Shown one piece after another: positions 8,345 through 16,057 of a stretch of DNA of 64,000 nucleotides. The stretch is from assembly GCF_004331485.1 (NCBI RefSeq), contig NZ_SJKD01000014.1, positions 104,945 through 168,944 of the forward strand, given 5' to 3'. This DNA comes from Kribbella capetownensis. GTDB lineage: Bacteria; Actinomycetota; Actinomycetes; Propionibacteriales; Kribbellaceae. The position numbers and the translations under genes are program-made. The first letter of the stretch is position 1, and each line of letters starts with the position of its first letter. The notes under the pieces are model-generated. The model ran no database searches. It was not told where the DNA came from and worked only from the letters and a program-made list of their open reading frames with translations.

Positions 8345-9796
8345 ATGGTTGACAGCGGGGGGCTTTGGACGCCTCCTGAGGACGAGCTCGGCGAGGCTCT
8401 GCAGACTGCTCAGTTGCTGATCGAGGAGGGTCGCGCCGACGAGGCCGGGCCGTATCAGCAACGCGTCATCGAGCTGGCCAGGGAGCGGGCCGGGGAACAC
8501 CCGGACCACTACGAGGCCAAGCACCTGATGGCGGCGACGCAGTACGAGTTGGCCGGCTCCCTGAACGCATCCGGCCGGCACGAGGAAGCGCTTGCCGCGT
8601 TGCACGAGGCCCAACTCGGCTACACCGAGCTCAGTGACGCCGGCGTCCTGGACGCGACGTCGTTCCTGGCCGACGTGCGCGCGCGGCGGGCGATGACCCA
8701 GGCGCATCGCGGTCACGGCGCGACCGCCGTACTGGAGATGGACGGCGCGGTGATCGCGTACGGGCAGCTGGTCAGCGGCCCGGACGGCCCGAAGTACCAG
8801 CCGGACTTCGCCCGGGTGCTCGCGATGAACGCGCTGATCCTGCGGCGGTACGGCGATCCCGCGCTCGCGGTCGCCTCGGCCGACGCGGCGACCCAGCTGT
8901 TCCTGCAGCTGGCCGACCAGATCAACGACAGCCCGCAGTCGCTGTCGTACGCGCGGTACCTCTGCTCGGCGACCGCGGTCTCGGCCGACGTCCACGCCGC
9001 GGAGGGCAGGCTCGACCTCGCGCTCGAGGCGGACGAGATCGGCCTGACCACGGCCGACACGCTCGCGGACTCCGAGTCGGCGACGGACCTGCGCACGCTC
9101 GTCGCCGCGCTGACCCGGAAGGGCAAGCACCTCGGCATCGTCGGCCGGATCATGGACGGCGAAGCCTGCCTGCGGACGGCGTTCGACACCGACGCGGAGA
9201 CGGCCGCACGGGTGACCGAGGAGCTGGACCGTGGACTGCCGCTGAACCTGGTCTCGGCGCTGGAGAACGCGGAGATCAAGCTCGGGCCGTTCGAGCAGTA
9301 CCACCGGCTGGTGGCGCTGAGCGAACCGGCGCCGGGGATGACGCTGGCGACGGTGTCCGGGCGGACCGATCCCGAGTCGGCCGCGGTACGCGCGAGTGAA
9401 CTGGCTGAGCTGGTCGGGCCGTTGCTGCTGCAGGATGTGGACGCGGCGCTGACGCTGGGCTTGGAGTCGCACTACCTGTTCGCGATCTCGTCGGAGCGCG
9501 AGTCGCACCGGATGCGGTACGAGACGAGCACCTACGCGCCGACCTGGGCGAAGGTGCTGCTCGACATCTCGGCGGCGTACCACCAGGCGGGCCGGAGCGA
9601 GATGGCCCTCGACCTGGCCGGCTGGTGTGCGGAGGTCGCGACCGCGCTGGTCCCGTTCACCGACGACGACACCGTGATGAAGGACCTGGCCGGCTCCTGC
9701 TACCGGCATCACGGCGACCTGCTCGCGGCCACCGGCGACCTGATGGCCTCCCAGCACGCTCACGACGCCGCCGAGCAACTCCAGTTGGGCCGGTAA
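8345..9796 (+). CDS. TPR-repeat-like hypothetical protein
   Basis: A 483-residue protein made almost wholly of amphipathic helices with TPR character: examples are LIEEGRADEAGPYQQRV, ASGRHEEALAALHEAQLGY, and late in the protein QAGRSEMALDLAGWCAEV. There is no signal peptide, membrane segment or catalytic motif, so it is expected to be a cytoplasmic scaffold or a lone relative of the TPR domains seen in actinobacterial regulators. No HTH or NB-ARC is present. The ATG at 8345 follows a weak GGGGTGG ribosome site. Function not recognised. Confidence 0.75.
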   Translation: MVDSGGLWTPPEDELGEALQTAQLLIEEGRADEAGPYQQRVIELARERAGEHPDHYEAKHLMAATQYELAGSLNASGRHEEALAALHEAQLGYTELSDAGVLDATSFLADVRARRAMTQAHRGHGATAVLEMDGAVIAYGQLVSGPDGPKYQPDFARVLAMNALILRRYGDPALAVASADAATQLFLQLADQINDSPQSLSYARYLCSATAVSADVHAAEGRLDLALEADEIGLTTADTLADSESATDLRTLVAALTRKGKHLGIVGRIMDGEACLRTAFDTDAETAARVTEELDRGLPLNLVSALENAEIKLGPFEQYHRLVALSEPAPGMTLATVSGRTDPESAAVRASELAELVGPLLLQDVDAALTLGLESHYLFAISSERESHRMRYETSTYAPTWAKVLLDISAAYHQAGRSEMALDLAGWCAEVATALVPFTDDDTVMKDLAGSCYRHHGDLLAATGDLMASQHAHDAAEQLQLGR

Positions 9797-9881
9797 CCGC
9801 CGGGTAATTGACGGCCCATCTCCCCGGGCGGACGCTGACGCTTAGTGCACCCTCACGGAGCACTCAAAGGGGGAGATGGCC

Positions 9882-10790
9882 ATGGATGTTGTGGAACTGC
9901 ACCGGCGGACGACCGACAACTTCGTCCGGCTGGTCAACGAGGTACGGCCCGACCAATGGACGGCACCGACTCCGGACGAGGACTGGGACGTGCGGACGCT
10001 GGTCAATCACGTCGTCGGTGAGGCGCGCTGGACCGTACCGCTGATGGAGGGCCAGACGATCGCCGACGTCGGCGACTCGCTGGACGGCGACCTGCTCGGC
10101 GACGATCCCGCCGCGGCCGCCACTGCTGCCGTGCGCGCCGCCAAGAGCGCCGCGAACCGGCCGATCGACAAGGTGCACCTCTCGTACGGCGAGGAGGATT
10201 CGTCGGAGTACCTGCACCAACTGGCCGCCGACTACCTCGTCCACGGCTGGGACCTGGCCGCGGCGCTCGGTGCGGACGCTCAACTCGACGCCGAGGCGGT
10301 CGACGAGGTCGCCACCTGGTTCGCGGAGCGCGAGGAGATCTACCGCTCGTCCGGCGCGATCGCCGACCGGGTCGAGGGGTTCACCGAGCCGGCCGACGTA
10401 CTGATCGGCGCGTTCGGGCGCGATCCGCGCTGGTCCACGGCCGGTGGCACCATCGCTCGCTTCGGCGCGGCGTTCGATCGGCAGGACCTGGACGCGGTGA
10501 TGGCGCTCGTGACCGACGACTGTGTGTTCGAGTCCACCTCGCCGTCGCCGGATGGCGCGCGGTTCGAGGGGGCGGCCGCCGTACGGGCGGAGTGGGAGAA
10601 GCTGTTCGCCGGAACCGACGATCCGCGGTTCGAGACCGAGGAGACGGTGGTTCTCGGTGATCGCGCCGTGGTGCGGTGGCAGTACTCGTGGCGGGAAGCG
10701 TCCGGTGAGCGCGGTCACGTGCGCGGGGTCGACGTACTGCGGCTCCGGGACGGGAAGGTGGCGGAGAAGCTGTCCTATGTGAAGGGCTAG
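9882..10790 (+). CDS. MDMPI/DinB-like N-domain fused to a SnoaL/NTF2-like domain
   Basis: The first 190 residues belong to the mycothiol-dependent maleylpyruvate isomerase N-terminal (DinB-like) group: VVELHRRTTDNFVRLV, the metal-ligand-like DWDVRTLVNHVVGE and YLVHGWDLAAALG. The last 110 residues form a SnoaL/NTF2-like fold (FGAAFDRQDLDAVMALVTDD to the end). The role is unknown; such proteins bind a metal and small ligands. The ATG at 9882 is preferred to the one at 9876 because the GGGGGAG ribosome site abuts 9876 but is properly spaced for 9882. The stop codon overlaps that of the convergent next gene in CTAG. Confidence 0.75.
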   Translation: MDVVELHRRTTDNFVRLVNEVRPDQWTAPTPDEDWDVRTLVNHVVGEARWTVPLMEGQTIADVGDSLDGDLLGDDPAAAATAAVRAAKSAANRPIDKVHLSYGEEDSSEYLHQLAADYLVHGWDLAAALGADAQLDAEAVDEVATWFAEREEIYRSSGAIADRVEGFTEPADVLIGAFGRDPRWSTAGGTIARFGAAFDRQDLDAVMALVTDDCVFESTSPSPDGARFEGAAAVRAEWEKLFAGTDDPRFETEETVVLGDRAVVRWQYSWREASGERGHVRGVDVLRLRDGKVAEKLSYVKG

Positions 10791-11188
10791 CTGTCCTGGG
10801 TCTCGGTCTTCAGGGCGCCGACGAAGAGGCCGGCTTCGACCTCGGTCATGCCGGTCTCGGAGACGACCAGAGCGGTCGCCTGATGGAGCTCACCTGCGGC
10901 CTTGAGGGCGCGGGTGCGCTCGGCCAGGTTCGTGCCGGGCCTGCGGACGAGCGGCGTCCCGGTGGTCGGCGGCACATACCGGCCGAGGCGGATGTCGTCG
11001 ACGAGTTCCTTGGCCGCCTTCAGGTCCAGGCCGGTCCGGTCCCGGATCAGCTTGACCGCGTGCACCGTCTTCTTGGTGGTGATCAGGAATCGCACCTGGT
11101 CCACGTCGTCTGCGGAGAGTCTGGCCCGCGCGGCGGCGAGGGCAACGTTGTCTGCGTCCTGGCTGCTCCGTCGGCTGAACAATCCCAT
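10787..11188 (-). CDS. Small protein with ribosomal L7/L12 C-terminal-like domain
   Basis: A 133-residue cytoplasmic protein starting MGLFSRRSSQDAD. Residues of the middle, KTVHAVKLIRDRTGLDLKAA followed by KELVDDI, closely resemble the L7/L12 C-terminal domain that contacts translation factors. No L7/L12 N-terminal dimerisation domain is present, so it is not the ribosomal stalk protein. Such stand-alone proteins are common in actinobacteria and have no fixed function. Start ATG 11188; the ORF extends upstream but without a plausible N-terminus. Confidence 0.75.
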   Translation of the reverse strand: MGLFSRRSSQDADNVALAAARARLSADDVDQVRFLITTKKTVHAVKLIRDRTGLDLKAAKELVDDIRLGRYVPPTTGTPLVRRPGTNLAERTRALKAAGELHQATALVVSETGMTEVEAGLFVGALKTETQDS

Positions 11189-11249
11189 GCCGCAATCCTT
11201 CCAGAACTTGTCTGGCGACGAGCACCCGGCGCACGTCGCCCGGCCGTGG

Positions 11250-11975
11250 TCAGCCGGCCAGAACCTTGCGAATCTCCGGCCAGGCGAGGGCGCCGAGCTC
11301 GCGATCCGCCTCCTCGGTCCCGCCGCGAGCCATCCGTTGCCCGGCTGTCTTCGGCTGCTCCCCGGGCAGCACCGTACGATGCCCGGCCGCGGGCAACGCG
11401 ACCACCCGGGTGGTGCGTTCGCCACGACGCCGCACGATCTCGTCCGCGAACTCCGTCGAGGGCCACACCTTGTCGTCCCCGCCGGCAATGAGCAGCACCT
11501 CGCCCCGGATCCGCTCGACCGGGATCCGGGCCGCCTCCGCCTCCGCGGCGTACCGCTTGAGGCTCTGGCGGTACCAACCGACGAAGCTCGGCGGGTCGTC
11601 GTACGCCTTCCAGTCCGGGTCGGATGGCACGAAGGGCAGCGGCTCACCGTGCCACGTCCATGCCGGCCGTTGCGATCCGTTCTCGACGAACCGCCCCCAC
11701 ACGTAGGCACCGGGGGCGAACGCGATGACCGCGTCCACACGTTCGTCCAACGCGCCCAGCAACAACGCGGCCTCGGCGCCCCAGGAACTGCCCATCACGA
11801 CGAGCCGGTCGTTCCGGGCAGCGAGTTCGTCCAGCGGGAACGAGTCCAGCGCAACCTCCTCGCGGACGGTCCACCGCGGCGCCAGTACGTCGTACCCCTC
11901 GGCTTCGAGAATCCGGGCGCGCTCCAGGTCCGGCGTACCGCTGGATCCGTGCAGGAGCAGGACGCCCGTCGTCAC
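11250..11975 (-). CDS. Alpha/beta hydrolase (dienelactone-hydrolase/BAAT-like)
   Basis: A 241-residue hydrolase: oxyanion region LLLHGSSGTPDL at the N-terminus, nucleophile elbow GSSWGAEAALLLG, an acid in LLIAGGDDKVWPS and a late histidine in LPAAGHRTVLPG. These give a Ser-Asp-His triad in the usual order. The substrate cannot be inferred. The GTG start at 11975 overlaps the guaB3 stop as GTGA, so it is coupled to guaB3 and the two share a transcript. Confidence 0.82.
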   Translation of the reverse strand: MTTGVLLLHGSSGTPDLERARILEAEGYDVLAPRWTVREEVALDSFPLDELAARNDRLVVMGSSWGAEAALLLGALDERVDAVIAFAPGAYVWGRFVENGSQRPAWTWHGEPLPFVPSDPDWKAYDDPPSFVGWYRQSLKRYAAEAEAARIPVERIRGEVLLIAGGDDKVWPSTEFADEIVRRRGERTTRVVALPAAGHRTVLPGEQPKTAGQRMARGGTEEADRELGALAWPEIRKVLAG

Positions 11976-13078
11976 CCGACGACGACCTCGACCCGCTGGA
12001 ACTCCTTGAGCTCCGTGTAGCCGGTGGTGGCCATCGCGCGCTTGAGGGCGCCGACCAGGTTCATCGTGCCGTCCGGGACCCAGGACGGGCCGAACAGGAT
12101 CTGCTCGAGCGTCCCGGTGACGCCGACCTCGACCCGCTCGCCGCGGGGCAGGTCCGCGTGCCAGGCCTCGGCACCCCAGTGGAACCCGCCGCCCGGCGCG
12201 TCGCTCGCGCGGGCCAGCGGCGAGCCGACCATCACCGCGTCGGCGCCGCAGGCGATCGCCTTCGCCACGTCGCCGGACCGGCCGACCGACCCGTCCGCGA
12301 TCACGTGCACGTAGCGACCACCGGACTCGTCCATGTAGTCGCGCCGCGCGGCTGCGACGTCAGCCACCGCGGACGCCATCGGAACCGCGACACCGAGCAC
12401 CTTGCGCGTGGTGTGCGCCGCACCGCCACCGAAGCCGACCAGTACGCCGGCCGCCCCGGTCCGCATCAGGTGCAACGCGGCTTGGTGCGTCGCGCACCCA
12501 CCCACGATCACCGGTACGTCGAGGTCGTAGATGAACTGCTTCAGGTTCAGCGGCTCGGCCTGGCCCGACACGTGCTCGGCGGAGACCGTCGTACCGCGGA
12601 TGACGAACAGGTCGACACCGGCGTCCACGACATGCTTGGCGAACTGCTTGGTCCGCTGCGGCGACAGCGCGCCGGCCACGGTGACACCGGAGTCGCGGAT
12701 CTCCTGCACCCGCTGCGAGATCAGCTCGGGCTTGATCGGCGCCGAGTAGATCTCCTGCAACCGGGTGGTCGCTTGCTGCAGGCTGATCGAGGTGATCTCC
12801 TCGAGCAGGCTGGTCGGGTCCTCGTACCGGGTCCAGAGGCCTTCGAGGTTGAGTACGCCGAGGCCGCCGGCCTTGCCGATCGCGATGGCGCTGGCCGGAG
12901 ACATCACCGAGTCCATCGGCGCGGCCAGGATCGGCAACTCGAACCGGTACGCGTCGATCTGCCACGCCACCGAGACCTCCTCGGGGTCCCGCGTCCGCCG
13001 CGACGGCACGATCGCGATGTCGTCGAACGCGTACGCCTGCCGCCCCCGCTTCGCGCGGCCGATCTCGATCTCGGTCAT
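11972..13078 (-). CDS. guaB3: GuaB3-family IMP-dehydrogenase-related protein
   Basis: A (beta/alpha)8 IMP-dehydrogenase/GMP-reductase family member of 368 residues that lacks CBS domains, as GuaB3 proteins do. Family landmarks: APMDSVMSP at 53-61, GVLNLEGLW at 74-82, and YVHVIADGSVGRSGDVAKA. At the catalytic loop the IMPDH motif GSICTTR is replaced by GAAHTTR, so the thioimidate cysteine is a histidine (H222). True IMPDH activity is therefore doubtful. It is next to the guaB2 region as in M. tuberculosis, but separated from it by the PrsW-toxin cassette. Confidence 0.88.
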   Translation of the reverse strand: MTEIEIGRAKRGRQAYAFDDIAIVPSRRTRDPEEVSVAWQIDAYRFELPILAAPMDSVMSPASAIAIGKAGGLGVLNLEGLWTRYEDPTSLLEEITSISLQQATTRLQEIYSAPIKPELISQRVQEIRDSGVTVAGALSPQRTKQFAKHVVDAGVDLFVIRGTTVSAEHVSGQAEPLNLKQFIYDLDVPVIVGGCATHQAALHLMRTGAAGVLVGFGGGAAHTTRKVLGVAVPMASAVADVAAARRDYMDESGGRYVHVIADGSVGRSGDVAKAIACGADAVMVGSPLARASDAPGGGFHWGAEAWHADLPRGERVEVGVTGTLEQILFGPSWVPDGTMNLVGALKRAMATTGYTELKEFQRVEVVVG

Positions 13079-13169
13079 GCCCGCAGCCTACCGGCCACCC
13101 TCCCCGCTCCGGGCACCACTCTCACCTGATTCCCAAACCCCAGGGGCTCCAGGCTGCCAGGCTCCGCGC

Positions 13170-13919
13170 CTAATCCGGCCAGTGCCGTTGGCGTTCCAGT
13201 TCGGCTCGCAGCTTGGGGCCGAGCAGCGTCTCGATCTCCACGCCGGGCGTACCCGGATCCGGCAGCATCTCCACGAATGAGGCTTCGATCACATTGTCGA
13301 CATCCGCGTCCCCGCCGAACTCCGCTTCCAGGAAATCGAGGAGCGGCCGGACGAGGTGGGCTCGGCCGGAGGCGACGAGGCCGGGTGCCTCGAGGGCGAC
13401 CTCGCTGACGAAGGAATGCGCGGAAGGCCGACGGCGGTTCGCCTGGAAGTGCTCGTCGAGCCGCCCGCGAAGGGATGGCACGGCGTCCGCCATCCGGTAG
13501 AGGAACTGAACTGTCGAATCCGGGGCAGCGGCGTCCTCCTCGCGCAGCTTCTCGAATCTGAGCGCGTGCAACTTCGGACCGAGCCAGTCGAGCACTTCGT
13601 CGCCGCGATCCCCCGGCTCCGGAAGACAACCCGCAAAAGCGTCACCGATCAACGCATCGTCGTCAGGATCCCGACCGAGTTGGTCCTCGATGAACGCCAG
13701 CAACCCACGCAACTGCTCGGCCTCCGCTGTCCCGCCGACCAGATAGCGCTGGACAGCACTGAAGGCCAGGTCGATCAGGAAGGACTCGGGGGTCGGCGGC
13801 TCCATGTACGCATCCGCCTTGTTCTCCTGATAACGCCGGCGCGCCCGATCCAGATCGCCCGCAAACACGGGCAGTGAGCCCAGCAGTTCACCAACCAACC
13901 TCTCCCCCGGCTCACTCAT
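13170..13919 (-). CDS. Candidate immunity protein with duplicated DUF7674-like domain
   Basis: A 249-residue acidic soluble protein made of two similar halves. The first runs from FLIDLAFSAVQRYL through LLAFIEDQLG and DDDALIGDAF to WLGPKLHALR; the second from FVSEVALEAPGLV through LLDFLEAEFG and VDNVIEASFVEMLPDPG to LLGPKLRAEL. The pattern of a helical pair, an IE/LE-rich helix, then a short helix and LGPK resembles the DUF7674 group found beside polymorphic toxins. Its ATG overlaps the stop of the toxin-like gene (ATGA), the usual toxin-immunity layout. Immunity is inferred from context. Confidence 0.7.
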   Translation of the reverse strand: MSEPGERLVGELLGSLPVFAGDLDRARRRYQENKADAYMEPPTPESFLIDLAFSAVQRYLVGGTAEAEQLRGLLAFIEDQLGRDPDDDALIGDAFAGCLPEPGDRGDEVLDWLGPKLHALRFEKLREEDAAAPDSTVQFLYRMADAVPSLRGRLDEHFQANRRRPSAHSFVSEVALEAPGLVASGRAHLVRPLLDFLEAEFGGDADVDNVIEASFVEMLPDPGTPGVEIETLLGPKLRAELERQRHWPD

Positions 13920-14854
13920 CCCGGCCTCCTAGTATTCAAGGCGTTGCTCAGTCGCTTGATCAGGCTGTCTGCGATGTCATACTCGCGCTTGGGCGCGTCA
14001 GGGTTCGCCTTGATCCACCGACGGAGGCTTGCTCTACACCGTATTGCCTTGTCGGTGTGCCATACGCCCTTGGTTGGACGACCCGTCAGTATCTCGTTGC
14101 GTACCGCATCCATCGTGGTTCCGTCGCCGACGCGTGTCGGACTCTGATATCCGTGCCACAGCTCGTCCACGATGTTCGGCAACTTCCCGGTGCTGGCCAC
14201 CGGCTTCTCTGCTGGAGCCCGCTGTCTGATTCCAGATGGCTCCTGCGCGCCCGCGGGACCGGAGCCGGACGGGCCGCCGGAACTGCCTCCGCTGGTACTG
14301 GTGCGGCCGCGGGCGCCGGCGGTCATGAGGAGGATGCCGGAGAGGCCCAAGGCGGTGGCGGCTTCGGTGGTGATGGCGGTGGTGACGATGCCGCCGGTGG
14401 CCAGGGCCAGGCCACCGGGTGGGAAGAGGGCGAAGAGGGCCAGGACCGTGAGGGTGAAGCCCAGGACCAGGAGTGCGTCGTCGAGGGAGTCCAGGAGGTG
14501 GGCGTTGAGGGGGAGGTGCTCGTCGAGTTGGGTGCCGGTCAGGTGGAGGTAAAGGAGGAGGGCACCGATCGGGAGTGCGCCCAGTGCGACTAGGACGCGG
14601 AGGCGGGCGGCTGCGATCAACTCGCCGCGCGGTGACTTGGCAGTACGGCGTACTTCGAGCAGCCCGGCGATCAAGCGCCAGAGGATCCACAGGAGGGCGA
14701 CGCCGGCGGAGGCGAGCGTCAGCTTGGCACCGGTGCCGGTGCTCAGGGACTGTTGGAGTCCTGCTCGGGACGGGAAGGAACCGACGATCGCGACCAGCAG
14801 GGCCGGAGTCGTCAGGCCAGCCAGAGGACGGCCAGCAGCGCACGGCGTTTCCAT
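13916..14854 (-). CDS. Membrane-anchored protein with polymorphic-toxin-like C-terminal domain
   Basis: A 312-residue protein. Residues about 40-190 contain four hydrophobic segments (for example GVALLWILWRLIAGLL and VLVALGALPIGALLLYL), then a Gly/Ser-rich linker, then a basic cytosolic-type domain at 223-312. That domain has RVGDGTTMDAVRNE (240-253), TGRPTKGVWHTDKA and ADSLIKRLSNAL, a pattern I associate with C-terminal nuclease-like domains of Rhs/secreted polymorphic toxins; H266 is a possible catalytic residue. It overlaps the PrsW-like gene by 43 bases upstream and the candidate immunity gene by four downstream. Toxin identity is by eye. Confidence 0.7.
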   Translation of the reverse strand: METPCAAGRPLAGLTTPALLVAIVGSFPSRAGLQQSLSTGTGAKLTLASAGVALLWILWRLIAGLLEVRRTAKSPRGELIAAARLRVLVALGALPIGALLLYLHLTGTQLDEHLPLNAHLLDSLDDALLVLGFTLTVLALFALFPPGGLALATGGIVTTAITTEAATALGLSGILLMTAGARGRTSTSGGSSGGPSGSGPAGAQEPSGIRQRAPAEKPVASTGKLPNIVDELWHGYQSPTRVGDGTTMDAVRNEILTGRPTKGVWHTDKAIRCRASLRRWIKANPDAPKREYDIADSLIKRLSNALNTRRPG

Positions 14855-15951
14855 CCTCCAATGGCCGGGAGGAGGATTGCGCGGACCTGAAGGCCGCGCC
14901 AGGCCTGCCGGTTCCCGGCCGCCTGCATCTCGGTGACAAGTTCAGCGACGACGACGCGCAGGGGCTCGGCCACAGCAGGCGTGGTTCGAGCGGTCAGGAA
15001 CCAGAGGGACCGACGTACGAGGATGAACCGAAGAGCGATCCAGACGGTCCACGGGACGGCAGTCAGGCTGAAGCGGAGTACGGCGGCGGGGCCAGGTCGC
15101 TCACCTGGGAGCAGGACTTCGGGTACGACGGACTTGGCCCGGTGCAAGGTCTTCAGGTCGAGGGCCATCGCGACCGCGAGACCGATGAGGGGTACGAGCC
15201 AGAGGAGGTTCTCCAGCGCGCTGCTGAACGGCTCGGCTGCAGAGTCCGAGTTGACGGCCACGTAGTTGTGAAGGGTGTGCAGGCTGCAGGCGAAGCCGAT
15301 CGGAAGTAGACCCAGCAGCTTGGTCCAGCGCCGTTCGCGAAGTAGGAGTCCGACCCCGAGGCCGGCCAGCGCTGTCCAGGCCAGGTGGATGCTGGTGCCG
15401 GAGGACAAGCCGGAGGCGAGTTTCGCCAGGTCGGCGATGTCCAGAGAGCCCGCCGGGGCTGGGAACGCCGTCGACAGGAACTGCTTGACCCCCGGGATGT
15501 ACGGCGAGCTGAAGCTCGGCAGGATCCACCCGCCACCAGAGATCGGGATCGCGTGATCCGCATCCATGCCGAACCGCCCGACCGCTTCCAGCAGGCCGAA
15601 CCCTGCACCCAGGCCGGCGCCGAGGACCACGTAGTCCGTGAGGCCGTGCTGGAGACGCGACCGGACGTTGATGCCGATCAGTAGCAGCGGCACGATCTTG
15701 ACCAGCTCTTCGATGATCGGGTCGATCGTGGGGCTCGCCTGCCGGATCGCGTCCTGCAGTTGCAGGTCGGAGCTGGCGGCGAGCCCATGCGCCACAAGCA
15801 GCTCGAGCGTCAGCCCCAGGGCACCGCATGCGTAGACGCCGACCGCGATGGCGAGCAGCGCTGTCGGGAGGCGAACGGTGCGGGTAGGCCAGGCGAGGAC
15901 GACGAGCTGGAGGACGCCGTACAGCGTCGCGGCCAGCATCAGCAGAACCAT
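14812..15951 (-). CDS. PrsW-family intramembrane metalloprotease-like protein
   Basis: A 379-residue polytopic membrane protein with all four PrsW motifs: EELVK (E81, E82, K85), FGLLE (F118-E122), HLAWT (H189-T193) and LHTLHN (H225, H228, N229). In Bacillus subtilis PrsW performs the first cut of a membrane anti-sigma factor. Here the gene leads an overlapping three-gene unit with a membrane-anchored toxin-like protein and a candidate immunity protein, which suggests the toxin as substrate. A terminator for guaB2 lies upstream (16021-16045), so the cassette probably has its own promoter in 15952-16020. Confidence 0.85.
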   Translation of the reverse strand: MVLLMLAATLYGVLQLVVLAWPTRTVRLPTALLAIAVGVYACGALGLTLELLVAHGLAASSDLQLQDAIRQASPTIDPIIEELVKIVPLLLIGINVRSRLQHGLTDYVVLGAGLGAGFGLLEAVGRFGMDADHAIPISGGGWILPSFSSPYIPGVKQFLSTAFPAPAGSLDIADLAKLASGLSSGTSIHLAWTALAGLGVGLLLRERRWTKLLGLLPIGFACSLHTLHNYVAVNSDSAAEPFSSALENLLWLVPLIGLAVAMALDLKTLHRAKSVVPEVLLPGERPGPAAVLRFSLTAVPWTVWIALRFILVRRSLWFLTARTTPAVAEPLRVVVAELVTEMQAAGNRQAWRGLQVRAILLPAIGGWKRRALLAVLWLA

Positions 15952-16020
15952 GAAGCCCCAGCCATCCGGTACGCAGGGTCACCGGGCAATAACCGACTGG
16001 AGGGTCAGTGGGCGTAGAAC

Positions 16021-16045
16021 AGCCCCGCACGGTCTGTGCGGGGCT
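16021..16045 (-). terminator. Hairpin terminator after guaB2
   Basis: Perfect 10-bp stem agccccgcac/gtgcggggct with a 5-base loop, starting 13 bases beyond the guaB2 stop. Little T-run follows, as usual for GC-rich actinobacterial terminators. It separates guaB2 from the PrsW cassette. Confidence 0.65.
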
Positions 16046-16057
16046 GTTCGGGGTTTG

